From Platanthera guangdongensis (taxonomy: Eukaryota; Streptophyta; Magnoliopsida; Asparagales; Orchidaceae): DNA of 64,000 nt. The DNA lies in the NCBI GenBank assembly GCA_039583875.1, contig CM077158.1, positions 238,258,453 through 238,322,452 of the forward strand, given 5' to 3'. Positions 31,612 through 42,592 of this stretch are shown here, in pieces. The translations under genes and the position numbers were made by a program. Positions within the stretch are counted from its first letter, which is position 1. Each line of letters begins with the position of its first letter. The notes beneath the pieces were generated by a model, which did no database searches, was not told the DNA's origin, and saw only the letters and a program-made list of their open reading frames with translations.

Positions 31612-32349
31612 GCAGCAGAGACGCCAGAGGAGAAGAAATCTGAGTTTGAGGCCTTCATGTTGGAGGGACACACAAAGTTATGTTGGGTGAGCCATAGCGG
31701 CCGCTAGTTTCCCGGACGCACCCCGTCCATGGAAGAGTTTGGGAATGCTTTCCTAAAGAAGTACATTCCTGTTTCGAGAAGGTTGGCCCTCCAAAGGCAG
31801 TTTCAGCACTTGATGCAGCGGGATAAGATGGTGGACGAGTATGTACATGAGTTCACTCGGTTGGGTCGTTATGCAGGAACGACAATGGCAGACGATGAGG
31901 AGAGGGATAACCTCTTCTACCAGGGGCTGAGGGAGAATGTAAGACAACCCCTCATCTCCATGAAGATGGTTGGTTTCAATGAGCTAGTTGAGGCTGCCAG
32001 GACGTTGGAGAGTGATCTGGAGCGAACCCAATGTCGTAAGGGTTTCGCTCCCAAGCAAGGGGAAGGGAAGCCCTCTCAATCCCAAGGGAAGTCCAAAGGG
32101 AATAAATGGAAGAAAAGGCCTCACCCATTCAAGTCCAGTGAGAAAAGCAAGTGGACGTCCGGAGGGTCTCACTCTAAGGGACCACCGACGTGCTTTAATT
32201 GTGGTAAGGTGGGGCACATAACGCATTTTTGTACTCAAGGAGGTGCTGAGCAGGAGCCAAGGCAGGAGCAGACTGTGCGCTGCGGCCCAAGTGCCGCAGA
32301 GAAAGGGAAGATGACAGAGTCTAGCGCTTCTCGGTTCCAACCGGTGTAA
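31612..32349 (+). pseudogene. Tekay-type gag, C-terminal part
   Basis: Continuation of the gag cut at 19206, beginning with the second GCAGC. A Retrotrans_gag domain is clear (MEEFGNAFLKKYIPVSRR, VDEYVHEFTRLGRYA, FYQGLRENVRQPL), then a Lys/Ser-rich stretch and a CCHC knuckle (CFNCGKVGHITHFC, near 32191-32232) for RNA packaging. In-frame stops are TAG at 31705-31707 and TAA at 32347-32349. The frame is shared with protease, RT, RNase H and the integrase N-terminus downstream. Confidence 0.9.
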
Positions 32350-32379
32350 CCAAGGGATTACAACCTTGGGCAGCAGGAA

Positions 32380-33123
32380 GTGATCCACCAATTCGATGTG
32401 GTGACAGGTATGAGGAAGTTTCAATTAAATCTTATACTTCATACTTTCAAAACGTTTATGTTTGATGCCTCTATTTTAGGATTTGTGTTAGTTTCCGGAT
32501 ACCCCGCTAGGGTATTGTTTGATACGGGAGCGTCACACTCTTTTCTTGCGGAAAGCTTCATCCGAAGAATTGGAGTTGAGTCGTTCTCAGCGGATGCAGA
32601 GCTGAAGGTGCGTCTGCCCAATGAGTCATCCAAGACCACCAGGTCAAAAGGGCGCATTTTTTGGGAGCTAGGCGGAGTTGACTTCGTGTTGATAACAGCG
32701 GTCCTACCATTGGTTGAGTTTGATATAATATTGGGGATGGACTGGCTAGCGTAGCAGCGGGCCAGTATTGATTGCCTATCCAAGGTGGTGACCCTAAGAA
32801 GCGAAGGGCAGACAGAAGTTAAGTTTGAGGGCCTAAATGGAGTGGTCTATTCCCGGATTTCGGCCATGCAGTTGGTGCGGGCAGTTAACCAAGGGGGAGT
32901 AGCTCTTGTAGCATTATTGAAGGTTCGCCTTTCCAATTTATCACTTGGGGAAGTGACCGTAGTGGCAGAGTTTGAGGATGTGTTTCCCGATGAACTTCCT
33001 GGAGCACCGCCTCGACGGGAGATTGATTTATCGATTGAGTTAGTGCCAGAGGCTAGGCCGGTGTCACGTTCTTCGTTTAGAATGGCACCAAAAGAGTTGG
33101 TTGAACTCAAGGTAAAGTTGTAG
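32380..33123 (+). pseudogene. Tekay-type protease and linker to RT
   Basis: Aspartic protease with the active-site motif LFDTGASHSFL (near 32517) and the C-terminal FDIILGMDWLA. TAG at 32752-32754 follows it. The linker to RT keeps the FPDELPGAPPRREIDLSIEL stretch typical of chromovirus RT starts and stops at TAG 33121-33123. All parts lie in one frame. Confidence 0.9.
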
Positions 33124-34296
33124 GAACTGTTGGAGCAGGAGTATATCAGACCCAGTTCTTCACCGTGGAGTGCGCCTGTGTTGTTTGTGAAGAAGAAAGA
33201 CGGTAGTATGCAGTTGTGTATAGACTACCGAGAGTTGAATAAATTGTATGTCAAGAATAAGTATTTGATTCCTCGGATAGATGACCTATTCGAACAGTTG
33301 GTGGGGTCGGTGGTGTATTCAAAGTTGGACTTGAAGTCAGGGTACTACCAGTTGCGAATTCGGGACGAGTACATACCCAAGACAGCGTTTGGTACGACGT
33401 ATGGTCACTTTGAGTTCTCGGTGATGCCGTTCGGGCTGACGAATGCACCATCCGTACTCATGGATTTGATGAATCGAGTATTTCGGGAATACTTGAACTC
33501 TTTTGTAGTTGTCTTTATTGACGACATTCTTGTTTACTCCAAATCGGAGGTAGAGTATGAGACTCACTTGAGAGTAGTCTTGCAAGTGTTGAGAGAGAAC
33601 AAGCTTTATGCAAAGTTCTCGAAGTACGAGTTCTGGCTAGAGAAGGTAGCATTTTTAGGCCATGTGATTAGTGGGGATGGGGTGGCAGTAGATCCAACAA
33701 AAGTGGAAGCCATCAGAGATTGGCTGACTTTGAGAACCGTGGCGGAAGTTTGAAGTTTTCTTGGGCTAGCCGGGTACTATAGAAGGTTTGTAGAAAACTT
33801 TTCGCGGATAGCTCTACCCCTCACATCACTGACTTGTAAGGACCAGAAGTTTGTGTGGACTCAGGAGTACAATCAGACATTTGAGACACTGAAAGAAAGG
33901 CTAATGACGGCTCCAATCCTAAGTCTAACGAAAGAGACCTAAGGATTTCAAATTTTCAGTGACGCATCGGGATGCGGTTTGGGTTGCGTTTTGGTGCAAC
34001 ATGGCAGTGTGATAGCCTTTGTATCTAGGCAGCTGAAGCCTCATGAGAGGAATTACCCCGTCCATGACTTGGAATTGGCGGCGGTAATCTTTGCGTTGAA
34101 ATTGTGGCAACACTATGTTTATGGTGCGAAGGTGGAGATCTTCACGGATCATAAAAGCCTGAAGTATCTTCTAGATCAGAAAGACTTGAATATGCGGCAG
34201 CGTAGGTGGGTCAAGTTCCTTGGAGACTATGAGGTGGAGATTCAGTATATGCCAGGCAAATCCAATGTGGCGGCAGTTGCCTTGAGTAGAAAATAA
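33124..34296 (+). pseudogene. Tekay-type reverse transcriptase and RNase H
   Basis: RT motifs in order: [59 protein letters not shown], the catalytic FIDDILVYS, and [14 protein letters not shown] at 33751-33753 and TAA at 33940-33942 follow; the downstream tether (AGYYRRFVENFSRIA) is still readable. RNase H keeps [26 protein letters not shown] and [10 protein letters not shown], and ends near [15 protein letters not shown] with TAA at 34294-34296. There is no frameshift, only stops. Confidence 0.93.
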
Positions 34297-35866
34297 TCTG
34301 GACAAGGGAATTGGATCGAAGCTCAAGATGAGCAGTTGGTGCTGGACTGGGAGTCCCTCGGCTTGGAGTGTGTAGCAAGGGGCGAGTCTAGCATGGCTCA
34401 GTTGAAATAGATTGAAATACAGAACAATTTGTCTGATCATATTCGGGAAGCGACCCGTTTGGATGATGAGTTATAGCCATACGTGGTGGAAGCTCAAAAG
34501 TGCGAGAGTAGCACCTGGGAGATAATTGATGGGATTCTGAGGGAGGACGGAAGGATTTGTGTACCGCAGGTCGACAAGCTCCGTGAGGAGTTGATGTTTG
34601 AGGCTCACTTCACAAAGTACTCCATTCACCCGAGCAGTACACAGATGTACTTGGATATGAAGAAATCCTTTTGGTGGCTTGGACTGAAGCGGATGTAGCT
34701 TTGTGCGTGAATAGATGCCAAACTTGTGCCTTGGTGAAGGTCGAGTGTCAGAAGCCGAGCGGGTTCCTGAAGCCTCTTCCTATTCCCGAGTGGATTTTGA
34801 TGACATCTCCATGGACTTTGTGCATGGGTTACCTAAATCGCAGCAGGGTAACGACACAATTTGGGTGATTGTGGATCGCTTGACCAAAGTGGCTCACTTC
34901 ATCCCAAATCGAAAGCAGCACAGCGTGGAGAAGCTGGTAGAGTTGTACGTTCGCAACATTGTGCGACTACATGAGATTCCTAAGAGTATAGTTAGTGATC
35001 GCGAAGGACGTTTCACGTCTAAGGACTGGAGGTTGGTTCAGAAGAGTCTGGGCACGAAGCTCAAGTTCAGTACGACTTTCCATCCTCAAACTGACGGACA
35101 AACCAAAAGAACGAACCATACTATGGAGGATATGCCGAGGATGTGTATTCTTGACTTTGGCAAGAAGTGGGGGGGATCACCTCTTCATGGTAGAGTTCGC
35201 TTATAACAACAGTTATCAAGCAAGTTTAAAGATGGTGTCATACGAACTTTGTATGGGAGGCGGTGTCGAACACCGATGTCTTGTGCAGAGGCGGGAGACA
35301 CCAAAATTTTGGGAAAAGAAGTGGTAGCTGATGCATGCGAGTTGGTGCGGACCATTCAAGAGCGCATGAAGGTGGCTCAAGATCGGCAAGCAAAATATTT
35401 TAATGCTCACCACAGGAAGCTGGAGTTCACGATAGACGATTGGGTCTATCTAAAGATCAAGCCGTTCAAAGGCATTTCACGGATTCACCGACTCAAGAAG
35501 TTGAGTCCGAGGTTTTTTGGGCCTTTCGGGGTTATAGAACGGGTGGAAGAAGCAACGTACCAGTTAGCGTTGTCCACAGAGCTGAGTGGATTACACAACG
35601 TCTTCCATATTTCCATCTTGAGGAAAGCCTTAGTAGAGGCTAGTGTGGTGATCGAATCGGCATCGGTGCCAATAGAAGAGGACTTGAGGATGTGAGTGCG
35701 TCCAGTTGCTATAGAGGATTCAGAAATTCAGCAATTGCGGAACAAAGAGGTCAAACTCGTAAAAGTCTGATGAGACAACTGCAGTCGTGAGGAGCTCTCA
35801 TGGGAGCGAGAATAGACCATGCTGGAGGAGTATCCAGAGTTATTCCGTTCAGTATCATTTAAGTTT
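34297..35866 (+). pseudogene. Tekay-type integrase with chromodomain remnant
   Basis: The zinc-binding domain (HFTKYSIHPSSTQMY and CQTC) is split by a frameshift near 34690. TAG codons are at 34408-34410 and 34474-34476. The core shows the first Asp in SMDFVHGLP and the second in IVSDREGRFTS. The third residue, normally Glu in a GQSERT-like motif, reads GQTKRT, so the catalytic Glu appears to be Lys. A second shift lies near 35200. The C-terminus carries YLKIKPFKGISR, SPRFFGPF and ISILRK; after the TGA near 35693 the reading EDSEIQQLRNKEVKLVKV ... LSWERE ... YPELF resembles the chromodomain of Tekay/Del elements, with three more stops. Confidence 0.88.
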
Positions 35867-35909
35867 TGTGTATCTTTCACTTTCTGTAATTTCGGGATGA
35901 AATTCTTTT

Positions 35910-35922
35910 AAGGGGGAGAGAG
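35910..35922 (+). other. Tekay-type polypurine tract
   Basis: AAGGGGGAGAGAG immediately before the LTR start TGTAACG at 35924. Confidence 0.85.
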
Positions 35923-35923
35923 T

Positions 35924-38412
35924 TGTAACGCCCCAAAAACTCGAAAGAGGGATGGACTGCGTTTAGAGCCAAGTTGGGGTCATGGTAGGGGTCACACGAC
36001 TTGGGATACGGGCGTTTCCAAGGCCGTGTCGTGCTCGGGTTCGACAAAGAACCTGAGTGGCCGACGAACTGAGCTCGACGAAGTGTCGAGACAGTGAACA
36101 CAACCTGGGATACGGGCGTGTCCAAGGCTGTGTCGTGCTCGAGTTCGACGAATTTTCCGAGTGGTCGACGAAAAATACAGTCGACGATCGTCGAGACAGC
36201 GAACACGGCCTGAGACACGGGTGTGTCCCAGGTCGTGTCCTACTCAGGCTGTTAGCCGAGCCATGTCGGGGGAGGAACACGGCCTGGAGCCCAGGCATGT
36301 TCGGGTTTGACACAGGCGTGTCAAATATGACACGGGCGTGTCGAATACCCGTGTTCTTCTCGGGTTGTGTTTGGTCATGGGTCAATGGAGGAACAAGCCC
36401 AGCTACACGGGGGTGTACTGAGTGACACGGGCATGTCACGTTTGACACGGGCATGTCTAGAACCAGTGTCCTATTCTGGGTGCGACGGTTTCGGCATCGA
36501 TTGAGGCATACGACCTTGGACACGGGCGTGTCACAAGCCGTGTTCGGCCCAGGAGTTTGGTTTTAAGTGCGAATCATAGCCGTCCGATTCATTCTAATGG
36601 GATCTGATGGTCCAGAGCTGTCCTTGCTGAGATAATTCTGGGGATAGGGTTTGAAACCCTCATTCCTCATCAAGTATTCTCTTTCTAAAATTTTAGAGAG
36701 AAGGGAGAGCAAGGAATAAGGTGGAGGAGAGATCCGGCTGCTGGAGAAGCTTCAGAGCCCCAAATCGCGAGCCAAGTCCAGATCCGTAGAGGCAAGTCCG
36801 TTACGGTGGTTTTCAACCGGCTAAGTTCCCATGGCTAGGTAGAGGGGCCGTAAGGTAACAACACTTCTCCTCTTGGTATCTAGGATGCATGCTTAGCATC
36901 TTTTTCTTTCAAGCTTTTGGGCACCAAATCTGTCAAATGAGAGGGGTATGTGTCGCCATGGTTCAAGAGGAACCTCCGGGTCGATTGAGTCATTCGCCGA
37001 CATGATTTTGCATTAGAGATCCACTCCGTTAGTGGATTAGGCATTGTGGGTGAAGTCATAGTCACGATCGTTAGTCCGACTTGGTGATGTTGCATAGCAA
37101 GCCTTAAGGATTTTGTAGAAATCCGTTGCGATAAGATGTTGTTTGTGATGTATGTGATTTCCCCCTTTTCTCGAGTGAGTACGTGTAGCCGGAACCAGAC
37201 AAGGTTAGCTCCGCATTGGCGGTAGATGGTTTCCTTGGTGGACACGGTTAGCTCTGCATTGATGGTAGATGGTTTCCTTGGTGCGCGGGGACGTTGCAGT
37301 ACAAATGATGGATTAGGGTGGGAATGATTATGGATTGTGATGTACTAAGACGCGACTTTGTCTCCGGAGTCGGCTGGCTATCCTGTGAGGCGCAAGTCAT
37401 GTGGGGAGAGTGTCCCGGCGAGACTAGTCCCCTTCTGTGAGACTGACGAGAACGCCAAGCATGAAACAAGCCCGGGCAATGAAGCCACGAGCGGGTGGGG
37501 TCCAGCAAGGGTTCTTAGAATCGGTTTGTGTGTGAGACGGAATCCTGACGCGCGAAGTCAGAGTTTGCAGGCAAGCCCGGGTCTAAGACCCACGAGCGGG
37601 TAGGGCCTTGGCAAGATTTCCGTGTGGCGGCTTGTATGCCGTTAGGGGAATTACAGTACCCTTTTGTTTGTGGCTTAACACCAATGGGGAAATTGGAAGT
37701 ACCCAGATGTTATGATGATGTGCTAGTTGCATACGTAATTCAGTGTCTTGGGTGAATCCCGAATTTTGCATACATGATGCATAGTATACCCCTTTTTATT
37801 ATATGCTCAACATAGAAAACATGTTTGTTGTTTGAGACATCCAAACCTGTTCTTTTAGAGTTTTACATATTTATGTATATGATATACGAAGTGCTGACTT
37901 GCAGGTTGGAGGGGTACCCCGGGGTCCGTTAGGGGCGGCCGAGAGGAGATGTGTTGGTTACACAGTTTGAGGTCAGCCTTTGCTGACCCACGTTACCCCC
38001 AATTTTTACAGGGCAAGTATCGCAAGCAGTAGCTAGCTAGCCGGCCAAAAAGCCCTAAGCCTCATGAAGTGTTACAAGTTTTGTACTAGCTCTAGTTTGT
38101 GGCATTGTATGTTTGATGCTCTTGTTTTCCGGCTTGCATGCTGAGGTAGTTTAGGAGTGCTTATGCACATTGATGTTTGATGTATTCATTTGAGTGTTGG
38201 ACTCTATATTGTTGTAAGGCCTTAAGGCCGCTTCGATACTCTTATATATATGGATAGCTTCTGTTCTTGTTTACTGTTTTCGCTGTTGTTTGATATTGAG
38301 TTTTGAGATTGGGTAGTTAATATCATCTTTTAATACTAAAGCTGTGGCGTTTGTATGTTGTGGGGCCCCGGCTGGACCCATATTATACGGTCATTAAAGG
38401 GGAGGTGTTACA
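35924..38412 (+). repeat. Tekay-type 3' LTR
   Basis: 2489 bp, beginning TGTAACGCCCC and ending GTGTTACA. The first 600 bp hold many ACACGGGCGTGTC-type near-palindromes. The middle 36799-38075 is absent from the 5' LTR. TATATATGG near 38242 and a G-rich end resemble the other copy. Confidence 0.9.
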
Positions 38413-39054
38413 CTTTCACCCGGTGGTGCACATGCTACTTTTTTAGATGATGATGGTGGCCACCTCTATCTCCTCGATGAGCAAAGTGCGTGGAACTGAC
38501 TATCACAACCCGCATTTTCTCAACATTTAAGTTATATCAGAGTAAGAGAAAATACGCACCGTGTTGCCACGCCGTGCAGGGGATAACTGTAGATGCTCAG
38601 ACAAGACTCCAAACTCTACAGTTTATATGAAATCCATAAGTTATTAAGTAAAAACAAATTTAGGTTTGGATGGTCGTATCCCTCGACACAATGGATCAGC
38701 TAGTCCACGAGGAAAAGTATAGTTATACGCTGCAGAAATACTTTGATTATGTTGGATTTACATCCTACACGAGCATAAACATCCCCGAAGGACAACTCGC
38801 GGTATGCAAGACTCTAGATTTATTATAAGTATAGAAATCGTCTGTACGTTAGTTAGAAAATAGCATTCTAGTTTTAGAAAGATGGCATGCTTGAAATACT
38901 AGTAGTAATGTTTTTATAAGATAAAATACCTAACATACAACCTAGCATAAACATTCCCAGAGAGCAAGCAAATACAACCACAAAACAGACCAACTAGGCA
39001 GCTTAGCAAGGTAATTAGCATTTCAAAAGAAAACGTACTCGACACCATCTAGCT
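38413..39054. other. Unassigned AT-rich DNA
   Basis: No gene or defined element seen. The left border is the Tekay LTR end, but no target duplication can be tested because the other LTR end is lost. It may be internal sequence of the Tat element at 39955-46567. Confidence 0.35.
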
Positions 39055-39670
39055 AAAATCAGCGAAAAACCAAACCACTCAACGCCGCGTTGAGTCCACT
39101 CAACGCCACGTTGAGTCCACTCAATGCTATCGATGCCTTTTGACTTATACTCAGAATTCCAACATGGCGAGGCTTCACACAACGCCGCATTAAGTGAATA
39201 CCACTCACTCAACGCTTTCTTACATAGACAACAAATTAAGCGATGACGTTGAGTGTCTTCAATACACTCAACGCCATGTTGAGTGAAGTCAGCTCACTCA
39301 ATGCTTTTACACTTAGCCACACAGACACTTAGCATGGCGTTGAGTGCATTCAACACACTCAACGCCGTGTTGAGTGAAGTCAGCTCACTCAACGCTTTTA
39401 CACAGCCGCTCAGACACTTAGCATGACATTGAGTGCATTCAACACACTCAATGCCGCGTTGAGTGAAGTCAGCTCACTCAATGCTTTTACACTGCCGCTT
39501 AGATACATAGCATGGCGTTGAGTGCATTCAACACACTCAATGCTGCGTTGAGTGAAGTCAGCTCACTCAATGCTTTTACACAGCCACTCAGACACTTAGC
39601 ATGACATTGAGTGCATTCAACACATTCAACGCCGCGTTGAGTGAAGTCAGCTCACTCAACGATTTTGAAC
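39055..39670. repeat. Tandem repeat of 89-bp period built from ACTCAACG/CGTTGAGT words
   Basis: Units start at about 39237, 39323, 39412, 39502 and 39591 (spacing 86, 89, 90, 89). Each carries CACTCAACGCCGCGTTGAGTG, TCAGCTCACTCAA and ATGCTTTTACAC blocks. Looser copies of the words begin near 39075. Units differ mainly by C/T and G/A changes in CG dinucleotides. Confidence 0.88.
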
Positions 39671-39954
39671 TTAGGCTAAAAACTGGCTTCCAGTGCTAAG
39701 GTTACACTCAACGCCTAAACCTGCTTGACAAAAAAACTTAAGTCTAAGACTCAATGGCAAAAAAATGCCCACTGTCATCAAGGATTGCTTTTCCTGACTT
39801 ACTCTAATCAACCCCATAATATAATTTTTTTCCTGAAGCTAACTGTCCAATTGACAAAACTTTCCTCGACCTAATCTGAAATTTCTAAACATGCATCAGG
39901 CCGTTGGATCGGCTAGGGGAGTTACACTGGCGGTGTCAGAAAACTCTTCATATT
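39671..39954. other. Unassigned DNA
   Basis: No coding or repeat signal beyond a few scattered ACTCAACG words. Confidence 0.35.
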
Positions 39955-40246
39955 CATTTTCCCCCTAGGGGGCTTGTTGTGGCAGAAAGTGCCCCTTAGC
40001 CGGAGGTGGGGGATTAACCGGTGCAAGAGGCTAAAGAGGAGCTGGAGGAGCTCTGATATTCCGGAGGAGGGCGAGCATTTCGACCTGATGCTCCTCCATT
40101 TGCTGCAAGCGCCCCTCCAAAGCGGCTATGGGCGGGGGAGCGACTACTCCGTAAAGAGCAGCGTTGACGAGCGAGTGGGAGGGATCCGACTAAATGTGCC
40201 CTCCCGAAAGTGATCTGTTGGTGGTTTGGGTGCTCGTTCTTGTCAT
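39955..40246 (-). pseudogene. Tat-lineage gag N-terminal fragment
   Basis: Minus-strand start at the ATG at 40246, about 65 bp inside the PBS. After a short Thr/Ser-rich N-terminus and a stop, the reading VNAALYGVVAPPPIAALEGRLQQMEEHQVEMLALLRNI shows a predicted coiled coil of the kind found at the N-terminus of Tat-group gag, then a Pro-rich stretch. In-frame stops occur near 40190, 40030 and 39970. The rest of gag-pol is missing. Confidence 0.5.
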
Positions 40247-40311
40247 GGGAGATAGTCTCGAGTACCACTGTATAGAGGGTACTGTCTTATAAATCCTCAG
40301 AGGATGCTGAG

Positions 40312-40331
40312 AACTGTTTCCTATAGACGGC
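40312..40331 (-). other. Tat primer-binding region
   Basis: The minus strand reads TTTGGCGCCGTCTATAGGAA next to the LTR end, the sequence typical of Tat-group elements at this place. Confidence 0.7.
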
Positions 40332-40334
40332 GCC

Positions 40335-40743
40335 AAACTATTGCAACCAAACTCAACGCACCGATCAGACCAGATTAACTTGGACCGTCTTAGCCCACGG
40401 AGTGGTCGAGCACGCACACAGTCAATGAGAGAAAGATTATGCGCACAATGTTTTGACGTGGAAAAACCCCTCAATCGGGAAAAAACCACACATCCGGATC
40501 TTTGCTGGTCGTAATATACTATCTGCTTTCGGTTACAACTTGGTTGGAGAATCGAGGGCGACAAGCCGCTCCTCGTTACACTTTGAAGATGAGATAGAGT
40601 TATTTAGGCTCACGACGAGCAACATGCTACTCCACATGAGCTTATTTGCTGGGCCGTTGCGGACTAATAGGCACTTACTGTAGTAGGAATTTCCTTCTCA
40701 CCGCTCACTGGTGGACTTAGGCAAATTTTTGGGGGAGCGACAG
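40335..40743 (-). repeat. Tat 5' LTR, 3' part
   Basis: Homologous to 6679-7090 with clear divergence. It adjoins the PBS and is cut at 40743 by the gag-only gypsy element. The LTR resumes at about 46145. Confidence 0.75.
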
Positions 40744-42478
40744 TGCGACGATCCCAAAATTACGCGAAATAATTTTAATTTTTCCCCGATGATGAACAAG
40801 AGGCAATACAGATTTTTCGTATTAATTTTTCACATTTTTCGTTTCATTTTATTTAAATTCCCTTTATTTTGTTGCTAGGTGTGCCAATAGCCATTTTTTG
40901 AGTATTATTGTGTTGTGTCATATGTGGGTTGCCTTTAGCGTTTGGGCTTGTTATTGACTGGGTGTTGTGCTGGGTTATGCATTTGACACATGAAATTTGA
41001 GTGGTGGCTGATTTGGTTTTGTATTGACACTTGGACTGTTGTGGTGTTGGATGGTGGTGTGGTTTGAGTTTAATTTGATGGCACCTGGACCGGTGCGTTA
41101 GTATTATTTGGCTCCTTCTACTGTTGGACGCTTACTGCGTTTAATAAAATGAGCCTGAGCCCATTTCATTCTTCCACATTCCGTCTCTGTGTTGTTCTCT
41201 GCCGCTGAATCCTGGCTGTTGCTCCCGACTTCTCCTTCTTTTCATGCTCTGATTTTCCTTCCTGGTGGCTTTTTCACCTCTTCCTCTCCTCCTCTTAGTA
41301 GATGTTGCTACCGCTGCTCTGTGCCGCTGTTTGCTGTGCCGCCGACCCTGTGCTGCCGACAGTCTACAGCCGGTTTAGGGCATTTCTGTCGCTGGTTTTT
41401 GGGTTACTGTTGTTGGTCTCCTCTGCTTCCTACCTTCTTCTATACCTCCTCCGGAGAATTCCGAAGGATTTTGCCACACTTCTGAGATCCGAGAAGGATC
41501 CGTTGCGCAACGACCTTCTTCCTCCCTCTCCGACTATAAGGATGCTTTTCTTTGGTTCTTCTATTACTACCTTTGTGAAATAAGCTTTGCCCTATGTTAG
41601 CCAGTCATTGTTAATTTTTTTTCACTGCTGATTGTGCCCTATTAAAGCTGGCTATAGCTGTTTTCTCCATTTTTTGGCTGATATTAGGGCTGTTTGGGGA
41701 GGCGCAATTGCACTTTCCGACTATTGTTTTATCTTACTTTTTGGACAGTTTTTGGGGGCTAATTAGTCAATTTTGGGCATTGTTTTGTGCTGGACAACCA
41801 TGTGTTTGCTGGACAGTTTAGTTTAACGGCTATTTTGTGTTGGATAGCCTTGTGTTTTAATGGATAAGCCATGTTTAGGGGCTGGTATAGTGCTGGACAA
41901 CTCTTTTGGAGGCTGTTTTCGTGTTGGCAACTTTGTTAAAAGACAGATTTTGTGTTGGATAGCAAATATTTATAGATTTTTGCAGTTTATTTACGTTGGT
42001 TTTCATATTTGGATGAATTTAAAACACCTTTTTCTAAAGCTTTTAAGCATTATGCTATGCATATAAGAGACGCAACCCAATTAAAATGCTTGCTATTTCA
42101 GTGGTTTCCGAGGTTGAGAAACAAGAAGATGACGTCTCAGGATAAGCGTGTCGATAATGCAAATAAGAATGCAAATAAATAGAAGGGGTTGGTGAGTTTC
42201 TTATTTTTTAAATTATGTTTATTTCAAATACTTTTCATATTTCTTGTTTTAATCATTGAAAAATAATATTGCCTTTGCATATGAGTTTAACTCAATGATA
42301 TATCGTTTTAAAATAATTATGGGCAGGGGAAAATTGAAAGCGATACAAAAATTCTGAGGGGAAGTTTTATTTTAAAACACATGTTTCATAGAAGTTAGGA
42401 CAAGATAAGAATAATATAAAAACTTTGCATAAGGAAATGTTAATGATTGAATCTTATGATGTAGAGATTATCTATTGA
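40744..42478 (+). repeat. Left LTR of the gag-only gypsy element, 3' truncated
   Basis: Aligns with 43840-45565 and then stops matching at TTATCTATTGAT. Contains pyrimidine-rich leader-like DNA near 41190-41560 that gives short shadow frames. Confidence 0.75.
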
Positions 42479-42592
42479 TGCAAAGCTTATTCAAGCCGAA
42501 GATGTCCCGAGATACGAGAAAATCCCAAAGATCATCGAAGTACATGATCCGAGGAAAGTGATAAGGGACATCATCAACACCCTTCTGAATTT

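Larger units (their letters stand above)
17735..38412 (+). mobile_element. Tekay/Del-type Ty3/gypsy chromovirus, split by Athila
   Basis: LTRs at 17735-18649 (truncated) and 35924-38412; PBS at 18653; gag, protease, RT, RNase H, integrase and a C-terminal chromodomain-like stretch in order; polypurine tract at 35910. The Athila element 19207-31611 sits inside gag with a GCAGC target duplication. The assignment rests on the chromodomain, the Met-tRNA PBS and LTR ends TGTAAC/GTTACA. The 5' LTR lacks about 290 bp at its left end (junction with copia at 17734) and about 1.27 kb internally. The LTRs are visibly diverged, so it is older than the Athila inside it. Confidence 0.9.

Noticed and set aside
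39237..39670. CRISPR-like regular repeats
   Set aside because: Units are contiguous with no unique spacers, and the surrounding DNA is a plant genome.
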